Positions 49,906 to 57,164 of a stretch of 64,000 bases of DNA are shown piece by piece (position 1 is the first letter of the stretch; every line of letters begins with the position of its first letter). This DNA comes from Massilia sp. WG5. GTDB lineage: Bacteria > Pseudomonadota > Gammaproteobacteria > Burkholderiales > Burkholderiaceae_D. The stretch spans positions 3,658,001-3,722,000 of the forward strand of contig NZ_CP012640.2 of NCBI RefSeq assembly GCF_001412595.2, in the 5' to 3' direction. The translations under genes were made by a program, and so were the position numbers. Below the pieces are notes generated by a model. The model was not told the DNA's origin. It saw only the letters and a program-made list of their open reading frames with translations, and did no database searches.

Positions 49906-50490
49906 ATGGATATCAACCACCTCATCGCCCAACGCCTGCGCGAACTGCGCGACGCCCAGGGCCTGTCGCTCGCCGCCCTGGCCGAGCGCAGCGGCGTCAG
50001 CAAATCCAACATCTCGCTGATCGAACGCGGCGAGAGCAGCGCCACCGCCACCGTCCTCGATAAATTGAGCGCGGCCCTCGGTGTGACGGTCGCCTCGCTG
50101 TTCGAGAAGCCGGCGCAAGATATGCCGTCCCCGGTTTCGCGCGCGAAGGGCCAGCCGGTCTGGACCGACCCGGGCTCCGGCTACGTGCGCCGCAACCTGT
50201 CGCCCGCTGTCTACTCGCCGATCCAGCTGGTCGAGGTCAGCTTCCCGCCCGGCCAGCGCGTCGCCTACGAGACCAGCGCGCGCGACGTCGACGTCCACCA
50301 GCAGGTCTGGATCATCGAGGGGACGATGGACGTCACGGTCGGCGAGACGCTGTGGACGCTCGACCAGGGCGACTGCCTGGCCATGCGCCTCGACCAGCCG
50401 ATTACCTATCACAACCCGAGCGGCCAGCCGGCGCGCTACCTGGTCGCGCTGGTCACGCAAGCCCACAAACCACCGAGGAGAGAGGCATGA
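49906..50490 (+). CDS. XRE-family regulator with cupin sensor domain
   Basis: 194 residues. HTH: LSLAALAERSGVSKSNISLIERGESSATATVLDKLSAALG; cupin domain from about 105 (VSFPPGQRVAYETSARDVDVHQQVWIIEGTMDVTV, YHNPSGQPARYLVAL) with His that could bind metal or ligand. The start ATG 49906 has no Shine-Dalgarno but follows the -10 by 7 nt, so it is likely leaderless. Overlaps the GNAT gene by 4 bp (ATGA). Regulators of this type usually control polyamine, antibiotic or amine-modifying neighbours; here the GNAT is the only partner. Confidence 0.88.
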   Translation: MDINHLIAQRLRELRDAQGLSLAALAERSGVSKSNISLIERGESSATATVLDKLSAALGVTVASLFEKPAQDMPSPVSRAKGQPVWTDPGSGYVRRNLSPAVYSPIQLVEVSFPPGQRVAYETSARDVDVHQQVWIIEGTMDVTVGETLWTLDQGDCLAMRLDQPITYHNPSGQPARYLVALVTQAHKPPRREA

Positions 50491-51008
50491 GGAACGATGT
50501 CGCCGTACGCCTGCTGGGCGCCGATGAAGCCAGGGAACGCATCGACCGGCTGGCCGACGTGCTGCTCGATTGCGTCGAGGGCGGCGCCTCGGTGAGCTTC
50601 ATGCTGCCGATGGCGCGCGAGACCGCGCTGCGCTTCTGGCACAAGGTCGCCGACAGCATCGCCCGCGGCGAGCGCACGTTGCTGGTGGCCGAGGATCGGG
50701 ACGGCATCGTCGGCACCGTCCAGCTGATCACGGACATGCCGGAAAACCAGCCGCACCGCGCCGACGTCGCCAAGCTGCTGGTGCACCGGCGCGCCCGCGG
50801 CGCCGGGATCGGCCGGCAGCTGATGGAAGCGGTGGAAGCGGCGGCGCGCGGGCAGGGCAGGCGCGTACTGGTGCTCGACACGGCCAGCGAGACCGCCGAG
50901 CGCTTATATGAACGCCTGGGCTGGCGGCGCGTTGGCGTGGTGCCGGATTATGCCTTCATGCCGGATGGCGCGCTGTGTGCTACGACTTTCTTCTACAAGC
51001 ACGTTTGA
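50487..51008 (+). CDS. GNAT family N-acetyltransferase
   Basis: 173 residues from ATG 50487 (GAGGAG 5-10 nt upstream), overlapping the XRE-cupin stop. The acetyl-CoA motif A is LLVHRRARGAGIGRQLMEAVE, followed by LVLDTASETAERLYERLGW and YAFMPDGA, the common pattern of amine or aminoglycoside-type GNATs. FMLPMARETALRFW is the substrate-side helix. Coupled to its regulator, so it is likely expressed when the cupin ligand is present. Substrate not assignable. Confidence 0.86.
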   Translation: MRNDVAVRLLGADEARERIDRLADVLLDCVEGGASVSFMLPMARETALRFWHKVADSIARGERTLLVAEDRDGIVGTVQLITDMPENQPHRADVAKLLVHRRARGAGIGRQLMEAVEAAARGQGRRVLVLDTASETAERLYERLGWRRVGVVPDYAFMPDGALCATTFFYKHV

Positions 51009-51017
51009 GAGGCATCG

Positions 51018-51395
51018 TCAGCAGACAATCCCGCCAATACTCTTCCCGCTGCGCAGGTCGAAGCCGAAATTGCACGAGTACTCCCCTTCAGCGGACCGCA
51101 TGCAGAACAGCTTGTCGTCATCCTTCGCGCGTACCCGCGTTCCGCTGCCTGCAGTGCATACGTCCTTTTTGTCCGGACCGAGTGCGTCGAACAGCTCGCG
51201 GGCTGCCCCGCCGGCGATGGAAAACATCACTTTCTTGTCTTTCGCGGTCGGCGCCACCGGATCGCCTAATCCCCCGCCATAGATGCGGTAGACGCCCTCG
51301 AGTTTGCGATGTTCCCCGAGCGCCTGGTCGGCGCCAATGGCCGCCGCTGCTGCACCGAGCATCAGGGTAAAAACGACAGCAGCTTTTTTCATCAT
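51018..51395 (-). CDS. small exported four-cysteine protein
   Basis: 125 residues. A Sec signal peptide (MMKKAAVVFTLMLGAAAAA) precedes a mature domain of about 100 residues with four Cys (VCTAG, LFCMRS, YSCNFG, GIVC), enough for two disulfides; the end LRSGKSIGGIVC is distinctive. I do not recognise a named family. It overlaps the upstream peptidase gene by 4 bp (ATGA), so both are made together. Size, export, disulfides and context resemble immunity proteins for peptidoglycan-degrading effectors, but that is inference. Base composition is lower in GC than the neighbours. Confidence 0.7.
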   Translation of the reverse strand: MMKKAAVVFTLMLGAAAAAIGADQALGEHRKLEGVYRIYGGGLGDPVAPTAKDKKVMFSIAGGAARELFDALGPDKKDVCTAGSGTRVRAKDDDKLFCMRSAEGEYSCNFGFDLRSGKSIGGIVC

Positions 51396-51862
51396 TTCGC
51401 TCCCAAAAGTTGGATATGAAAATGGTCGTGATGGCCCTTGGCAGGAGTGACGTGCGGGATCGCCAGATCGTTGAACAATACGACTTTCAGCGCCGCGTTT
51501 TTCCTGAAGAGGGCGATCAATTTTGTCGTGGCTTCCCTGTCGTACTGGGCATCATGGATGGAACAGGGTAGACGACGACCGTCCTTGCGCACAGGTCGGA
51601 CGTCGACCTCGAGGCCACTGCGATGGGTCGCGTGATCGGGATGCTTGACGCCATCTGCCAGGCTGATATTGCCGACTCCGAATTTTCGCTCGTCGATCGC
51701 CGCCCATGCCTCGGCTACCAACCCGATCAGCGTCATCAGCCGTGGATGCGCATACTGGCTGCGTCCCTGATCGGGAGTGCCGTAGGTGTAGTAACCGCCG
51801 CCTTCGTATCCTTGCGGAAGCATGAAAAACTTTCGTGCATCTTGAACGGGTGGAGTAGGCAT
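51392..51862 (-). CDS. LAS-type metallopeptidase (M15/M74, MepA-like) without signal peptide
   Basis: 156 residues from ATG 51862 with AAAGGA 6 nt upstream; the frame extends to 51976 but without better evidence. Zinc-site motifs are HRSGLEVDVRPV (H-x6-D) and KGHHDHFHIQL (HxH), as in penicillin-insensitive murein endopeptidases and D-Ala-D-Ala peptidases. GYYTYGTPDQGRSQYAHPRLM is the substrate-loop region of MepA-like proteins. It probably cuts peptidoglycan cross-links, yet has no signal peptide, so a secretion system or lysis would be needed to reach the wall. Low-GC stretch (32 of 60 bases at 51481-51540, counted by eye; 44 of 60 at 50341-50400). Confidence 0.78.
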   Translation of the reverse strand: MPTPPVQDARKFFMLPQGYEGGGYYTYGTPDQGRSQYAHPRLMTLIGLVAEAWAAIDERKFGVGNISLADGVKHPDHATHRSGLEVDVRPVRKDGRRLPCSIHDAQYDREATTKLIALFRKNAALKVVLFNDLAIPHVTPAKGHHDHFHIQLLGAK

Positions 51863-52014
51863 AGGATGTCCTTTTAAGGAAATAACAGCCAACAATTTTT
51901 CGCCAGAACGCCTCCCCAAGCGGTGAGCAGGCTCAAGCTCCTCCCGTCCGCCCTCATCCATTGCATTGTCATACACTATCCCCGCTCCACCTTCCCACCT
52001 GAAAGGAGACGGTC

Positions 52015-52620
52015 ATGAACACACATACCAAAACCGCCCTGCTGGCCTGCACCCTTGCCGCAGCCCTGGCTGGCACGGCCAGCGCCCAGACCACACCCAC
52101 GGGCCCGTCCGCGAAGGCGGCCCAGACCCCGGTGCCGGCCGCGGCGGGCGCCGGCGGCCAGCTGCAAGCCCCGATGACCCTGGTAAGCGCCGGCGGCACC
52201 GGCAAGATGATCGGCGTCGTCTCCATCAGCGAATCCCCGAACGGGCTGGTGTTCACGCCCAAGCTGACCGACCTGCCGGCGGGGCCGCATGGCTACCACG
52301 TGCACGAGAACGGCAGCTGCGGCGTCAACGAAAAGGATGGACAGAAGGTCGCGGCCGGGGCTGCCGGCGGGCATTTCGACCCGCATGGCACCAAGCAGCA
52401 CCTCGGCCCTGCCGGGAACGGCCACCTGGGCGACCTGCCGCCGCTGGTGGTGGGCGCCGACGGCCGGGCCAGCGTGCCGGTGACGGCGCCGCATCTCAAG
52501 ACCCTGGCGGAAGTCAAGGGCAAGGCCCTGATGATCCACGCCGGCGGCGACAACTATGCCGACAAGCCGGCGCCGCTGGGCGGCGGGGGCGCGCGCATCG
52601 CCTGCGGCGTGATCCAGTAA
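52015..52620 (+). CDS. sodC: Cu-Zn superoxide dismutase, periplasmic
   Basis: 201 residues. Signal peptide (MNTHTKTALLACTLAAALAGTASA), a 25-residue Pro/Ala linker, then the SodC domain: GPHGYHVHENGSCG (copper ligands), GGHFDPHGTKQHLGP (zinc ligands), HAGGDNYADKPAPLGGGGARIACGVI (last His, Asp, Arg, Cys of the disulfide). Converts superoxide to oxygen and peroxide in the periplasm. SD AAAGGAG lies upstream. Monocistronic as far as visible. Confidence 0.95.
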   Translation: MNTHTKTALLACTLAAALAGTASAQTTPTGPSAKAAQTPVPAAAGAGGQLQAPMTLVSAGGTGKMIGVVSISESPNGLVFTPKLTDLPAGPHGYHVHENGSCGVNEKDGQKVAAGAAGGHFDPHGTKQHLGPAGNGHLGDLPPLVVGADGRASVPVTAPHLKTLAEVKGKALMIHAGGDNYADKPAPLGGGGARIACGVIQ

Positions 52621-52756
52621 GCACGGCAGTCGGCAGGCCGCCACACCCGGCCGGGGAAAGTTGCAAATTGTTCACTGATGCATGCATGTATTTAACAATG
52701 CCTGCTATGATGGTTAGCTGAGCCGACCGCCCAGCTCTGACCTGCTTGCGAATACT

Positions 52757-55489
52757 ATGCCCTGGCCTTTCGATCCTGCCGCGTCCGGCGACGTCCCGCT
52801 CCCCAACGTCAGCGAGATGGAGATGCGCATGCGGCGCCATCCGTGGGAGACGACTGCCGTCGGTCCCGTCGATCGCTGGCCGTCCAGCCTCAAGCTGACG
52901 GTGCGTTCGCTGCTCGATTGCCGGATGCCGATGTGCCTGGCCTGGGGCGAGGACAATCTCCAGTTCTTCAACGACGCCTACCTGCGCATCCTCGGCAACA
53001 AGCAGGGTGCGGCGCTGGGCCAGGATGCGCGCGTGACCTGGGCCGAGATCTGGCCGCTCATGGCCCCGATGTGGCATCGCGCCCAACGCGGCGAACCGGT
53101 CGGCGCCGACAAGCTGGAGCTGACCATCAATCGCTACGGCTACCCCGAAACCTGCTGGTTCAATTATTCGTACAGCCCGGTCTACGACGACGCACGCCGG
53201 GTCGCGGGCGTGCTGGTCACCCTGATCGAGACCACCGAAGCCGTGATGGCGGAGCGCCGCCAGGCCTTCCAGCTCGAACTGGCCGACATCGTGCGCCGTG
53301 AAACCGAAGCCGACGCGCTGCTGCGCGCTTGCGGACGCCACGTGAGCAGCTATGCCGCCGGCGTGGCGGCGATCTATGCGACGGTCGATCACGAATCGCA
53401 TGCGGCCCTGATCCGCGAACAGTGGCGCGACGGCGCGCCCGACGGCGGGGCCGGACGTACCGTGCCGCTCGAGATGCTGGCCTTCGGGCGCGCATCCGCG
53501 CTGCTGCGCGGCGAGACCGTGTGCGTGTCGGACGTCGCCGGCGAGGGCATTCCGGGCTTCGAAGCGTGGCTGTCGCAGGGCATCGGCGCCGGCATCGCCG
53601 TGCCGCTGATGGATGGCGACCGGCTCGAGGCGGTGATGGCGCTGCAGGTCCCGGCTGCGCGGCATTGGGACCCGGCCGAGATGCGCCTGATGGAAGACGG
53701 GGTCCACCGCACCTGGGACGCGCTGCGCCGCATCCGCGCCGAACAGGCGCTGCGCGAAGAGACCCGCCTGCTGGAGCTGATGAAGGACGCCACCGAGAAG
53801 CTGGCCTCGACCATCGATCTCGAGCCGCTGATGCAGGCGATCACCGACGCCGCCACCCAGCTCACCGGGGCGGAATTCGGCTCCTTCTTCCATAACAACA
53901 CGGACAGCAACGGCGACGCCTACCTGCTCTACACCCTGAGCGGGGCGCCGCGCGAAGCGTTCCAGCACCTCGGCCAGCCGCGCGCCACCAAGGTATTCGG
54001 TCCGACCTTCTACGGCGGCGCGCCGGTACGCAGCGACGACATCACCAGGGATCCGCGCTACGGCTCGATGGCGCCGCACTACGGCATGCCGAAGGGGCAC
54101 CTGCCGGTGCGCAGCTACCTGGCCGCGTCGGTGGTGTCGCGCTCGGGCGAGGTGATCGGCGGCCTGTTCTTCGGCCATTCGACGCCTGGCATGTTCAACG
54201 CCCGCACCGAGGAGCTGATCAGCACCTTTGCCGGCCAAGCCGCAATTGCGATCGACAACGCGCGCCTGTACGACATGGCGCAGAAGGCGGCGCAGGAGCG
54301 CGAGAGCCTGCTGGCCAGCGAACGCGCCGCGCGCGCCGAGGCCGAGCGCCACAACAAGATGAAGGACGAGTTCCTGGCAATGCTGGCGCATGAGCTGCGC
54401 AATCCGCTGGCGCCGATCACCAGCGCCGCCCAGCTGCTGCGCCTGCCGGAAGTGAACGAGGGCCTGCGCCTGAAGGCCAGCAACATCATTTCGCGCCAGG
54501 TGCGCCACATGACGGAGCTGGTCGACGACCTGCTGGATGTCTCGCGCGTCACGCGCGGCCTGGTCAAGCTGGAGAACGAGGTGCTCGACCTGAACAAGGT
54601 GGCGATGGCCGCCGTCGAGCAGGCCCGCCCGCACATCGAAGAGCGCCGCCACACGCTGGTGGTCGACCTGCCTGCCGACCAGGTGCCGGTCGAGGGCGAC
54701 CGCACGCGCCTGATCCAGGTGCTGGTCAACCTGCTCAACAACTCGGCCAAGTACACGCCGGCCGGCGGCAGGATCACGCTGGCCGTCGCCAGCGCCGGCG
54801 GGACGGCCGAGGTGAGCGTGCGCGACAACGGCAGCGGCATCGACGCCCAGCTGCTGCCCCACATCTTCGACCTGTTCACCCAGGCCGACCGCGCGCCGGA
54901 CCGCTCGCAGGGCGGCCTCGGGATCGGGCTGGCTTTGGTGAAGAGCATCGTGCGGATGCATAACGGCAGCGTGTCGGCGTACAGCGATGGCGCCCAGCAG
55001 GGCACGACGATGAAGGTCGCGCTGCCGCGCGCGCAGGCGCTGGCACTGGTCGGCGCCACTCCGCGCCCGGCCGGCGCCGGCGAGACCCGGCCGCTGCTGG
55101 TCACCATCGTCGACGACAATGCCGACGCGGGCCAGTCGCTGGCGGTGCTGCTGCGCGCCCACGGCCACAGCGTGCAGGTCTACGAGGATGCGTCGACCAC
55201 GCTGCGCGCGCCCGAGGTCGAGGGCACCGAGGTCTTCATCCTCGACATCGGCCTGCCCGACATGACCGGCTACGAACTGGCGCGCCGCCTGCGCCGCCAG
55301 CCCGGCCACGCCGGCGCCGTGTTCGTGGCGCTGACCGGCTACGGCCAGGAGCGCGACCGCGAACTGTCGCGCCAGGCCGGCTTCGACCACCACCTGGTCA
55401 AGCCGGTCGATATCGCGAAGCTGGCGCAGATCCTGGCGGCGGCCGCCGTCCCCGTACCGGCGGCGTCCGTCCCCGCGCTGGCGCGATAG
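52757..55489 (+). CDS. hybrid sensor histidine kinase (PAS-GAF-GAF-HisKA-HATPase-REC)
   Basis: 910 residues, no membrane segments. N-terminal PAS (about 30-160; LAWGEDNLQFFNDAYLRIL), a GAF-like domain (170-330), a second GAF (340-510; YDMAQKAAQERESLL follows), HisKA with the phosphorylated His in EFLAMLAHELRNPLAP (about 540), HATPase (about 640-755; DNGSGIDAQLLPHIFDLF, GGLGIGLALVK), and a receiver (about 780-895) with phosphoacceptor Asp in FILDIGLPDMTGYEL. A cytosolic sensor, perhaps of redox or light through the GAF/PAS domains; the signal is not evident and no partner regulator adjoins. Confidence 0.92.
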   Translation: MPWPFDPAASGDVPLPNVSEMEMRMRRHPWETTAVGPVDRWPSSLKLTVRSLLDCRMPMCLAWGEDNLQFFNDAYLRILGNKQGAALGQDARVTWAEIWPLMAPMWHRAQRGEPVGADKLELTINRYGYPETCWFNYSYSPVYDDARRVAGVLVTLIETTEAVMAERRQAFQLELADIVRRETEADALLRACGRHVSSYAAGVAAIYATVDHESHAALIREQWRDGAPDGGAGRTVPLEMLAFGRASALLRGETVCVSDVAGEGIPGFEAWLSQGIGAGIAVPLMDGDRLEAVMALQVPAARHWDPAEMRLMEDGVHRTWDALRRIRAEQALREETRLLELMKDATEKLASTIDLEPLMQAITDAATQLTGAEFGSFFHNNTDSNGDAYLLYTLSGAPREAFQHLGQPRATKVFGPTFYGGAPVRSDDITRDPRYGSMAPHYGMPKGHLPVRSYLAASVVSRSGEVIGGLFFGHSTPGMFNARTEELISTFAGQAAIAIDNARLYDMAQKAAQERESLLASERAARAEAERHNKMKDEFLAMLAHELRNPLAPITSAAQLLRLPEVNEGLRLKASNIISRQVRHMTELVDDLLDVSRVTRGLVKLENEVLDLNKVAMAAVEQARPHIEERRHTLVVDLPADQVPVEGDRTRLIQVLVNLLNNSAKYTPAGGRITLAVASAGGTAEVSVRDNGSGIDAQLLPHIFDLFTQADRAPDRSQGGLGIGLALVKSIVRMHNGSVSAYSDGAQQGTTMKVALPRAQALALVGATPRPAGAGETRPLLVTIVDDNADAGQSLAVLLRAHGHSVQVYEDASTTLRAPEVEGTEVFILDIGLPDMTGYELARRLRRQPGHAGAVFVALTGYGQERDRELSRQAGFDHHLVKPVDIAKLAQILAAAAVPVPAASVPALAR

Positions 55490-55500
55490 CGCGGGTTGGC

Positions 55501-57147
55501 TTACCTGTCCGCCAACTTGCCCGCCGCACGCGCCTTGCCGAACTGATCGCCCGGCTGCCAGGTCGGCATGGCCGGCGCATCGGCCACCATGCGGCCCAGG
55601 TTCAGCGTGTACTGCGCCTGCTGCACCATGCCGGACAGGTCCCAGTTCGGATCGTATTCGTCGCTGACCTGGTGGTAGCGCGTGCCGTAGGCCTTGCGCT
55701 TGGCCTCGCTGGCCTCCTTGTCCTTCACCCAGTCGTGGCCGCCCGAGATCGAGAACGCCGGCACGCCGGCCTTGGCGAAGCTGAAGTGGTCGCTGCGGAA
55801 GTAGCCGCCCCCCAGGTCCGGATGGGCCGGCGCCACCGTCATGTGCATCGCCTTCGCGGTCTGCGCCGCCAGTGCGCCCAGGGTGCTGCGTTCGCTGCCC
55901 TGCACGCCGACGTCCCTGACCGCGCCGACGAAGTTCAGGCTGTCCAGGTTGAGCGCCGCCGCGGTTTTATCCAGGGGCCACAGCGGACGGGCGGCATAGG
56001 CCGCGCTGCCCAGCAGGCCCTGTTCCTCGGCCGCGACCCACAGGAACATCTGGCTGCGCCTGGCCGGATGGCGCACCGCTTCCTGGGCCATCGCCAGCAG
56101 GCCGGCGCTGCCCGAGGCGTTGTCGACGGCGCCGTTGAAGATGGTGTCCGCGCCGTTGCCGCCGTCCCCCTGCTTGCCGAGGTGGTCCCAGTGCGCGCTG
56201 TAGATCACCACTTCGTCCTTCAGCTTCGGGTCGGTGCCCGGCACGATGCCGGCCACGTTGAACTGCTCCAGCGTGCGCACCGTGGCGCGGGTCTGCCCCT
56301 GCACGCGGGCGTTCAGCGCGACCGGCCTGAAGGATTTTTCTTCGGCGCCGGCGCGCAGCTTGTCGAGGTCCTGGCCGGCGGCGGCAAACAGGGCGCGTGC
56401 ACCGGCATCCGTGATCCAGCCCTGCAGGCCGGTGCCGAGGTCGGCGTCGGCCAGCTGGAAGCGTTCGGCGGTCCAGCTGTTCTGCACCACGCTCCAGCCA
56501 TACGAGGCCGAGGCGTCGGTGTGGATGAGGATCACCCCGGCGGCGCCGCGGCGCGCGGCTTCCTCGAACTTATAGGTCCAGCGGCCGTAGTAGGTCAGTC
56601 CCTTGCCGTTGAAGCGCTTCGGTTCCGCGTCAGTCGGCGCCGGGTCGTTGACCAGCATGACCAGCACCTTGCCTTTCACATCCAGGCCCTTGTAATCGTC
56701 CCAGCCGCCTTCTTCCGGCGCGCTGATGCCGTAGCCGACGAAGACCAGTTCGGCGTCCATGTCGTGCACCGGTTTCGCGTCGCCAGGCGCCCACACCCAG
56801 TCCTTCGCGAACGCCAGCGGCAGCGGCTTGCCGCCCGCGACCACGGCCACCGAGCTTTCCTCCGGCTGCGCTTTCACGCCGGCGATCCGGACGCTCTGGC
56901 GGTAGCTGCCGTGCCTGGCCGGCAGCAGGCCGGCGGCCATGGCCTGGGTTTCCAGGTAGGTGACGGTCAGTTCGCCGCCGCGCTGGCCGGTGCCGCGGCC
57001 TTCCATGGCGTCCGAGGACAGGAAGGCCAGGTGGGCGCGCAGCGGGGCTTCCTGGACGATGGCGGCGGTGGCGGCGGGTTTGGCGGCGTGTGCGGAAAAG
57101 GCCAGCGCCAGGCTGGCCGCGAGGGCCGAGTGGATGAGCTTGTGCAT
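55501..57147 (-). CDS. M28 family zinc aminopeptidase, exported
   Basis: 548 residues. Signal peptide (MHKLIHSALAASLALAFSAHA); PA-type insert with GVILIHTDASASYGW; catalytic core IYSAHWDHLG (His, Asp), NGAVDNASGSAGLL (bridging Asp), VAAEEQGLLGS (catalytic Glu and zinc Glu), LNLDSLNFVG, and GTRYHQVSDEYD (last His). All metal ligands are kept, so it should be active. Removes N-terminal residues from peptides in the periplasm. Start ATG 57147; it follows a second M28 gene by 17 bp on the same strand. Confidence 0.9.
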   Translation of the reverse strand: MHKLIHSALAASLALAFSAHAAKPAATAAIVQEAPLRAHLAFLSSDAMEGRGTGQRGGELTVTYLETQAMAAGLLPARHGSYRQSVRIAGVKAQPEESSVAVVAGGKPLPLAFAKDWVWAPGDAKPVHDMDAELVFVGYGISAPEEGGWDDYKGLDVKGKVLVMLVNDPAPTDAEPKRFNGKGLTYYGRWTYKFEEAARRGAAGVILIHTDASASYGWSVVQNSWTAERFQLADADLGTGLQGWITDAGARALFAAAGQDLDKLRAGAEEKSFRPVALNARVQGQTRATVRTLEQFNVAGIVPGTDPKLKDEVVIYSAHWDHLGKQGDGGNGADTIFNGAVDNASGSAGLLAMAQEAVRHPARRSQMFLWVAAEEQGLLGSAAYAARPLWPLDKTAAALNLDSLNFVGAVRDVGVQGSERSTLGALAAQTAKAMHMTVAPAHPDLGGGYFRSDHFSFAKAGVPAFSISGGHDWVKDKEASEAKRKAYGTRYHQVSDEYDPNWDLSGMVQQAQYTLNLGRMVADAPAMPTWQPGDQFGKARAAGKLADR

Positions 57148-57164
57148 GCCGTCATTCTACGGAA

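Noticed and set aside
52514..55393. 959-codon frame antisense to the hybrid kinase
   Set aside because: Same shadow pattern; the kinase domains are in full order on the plus strand.
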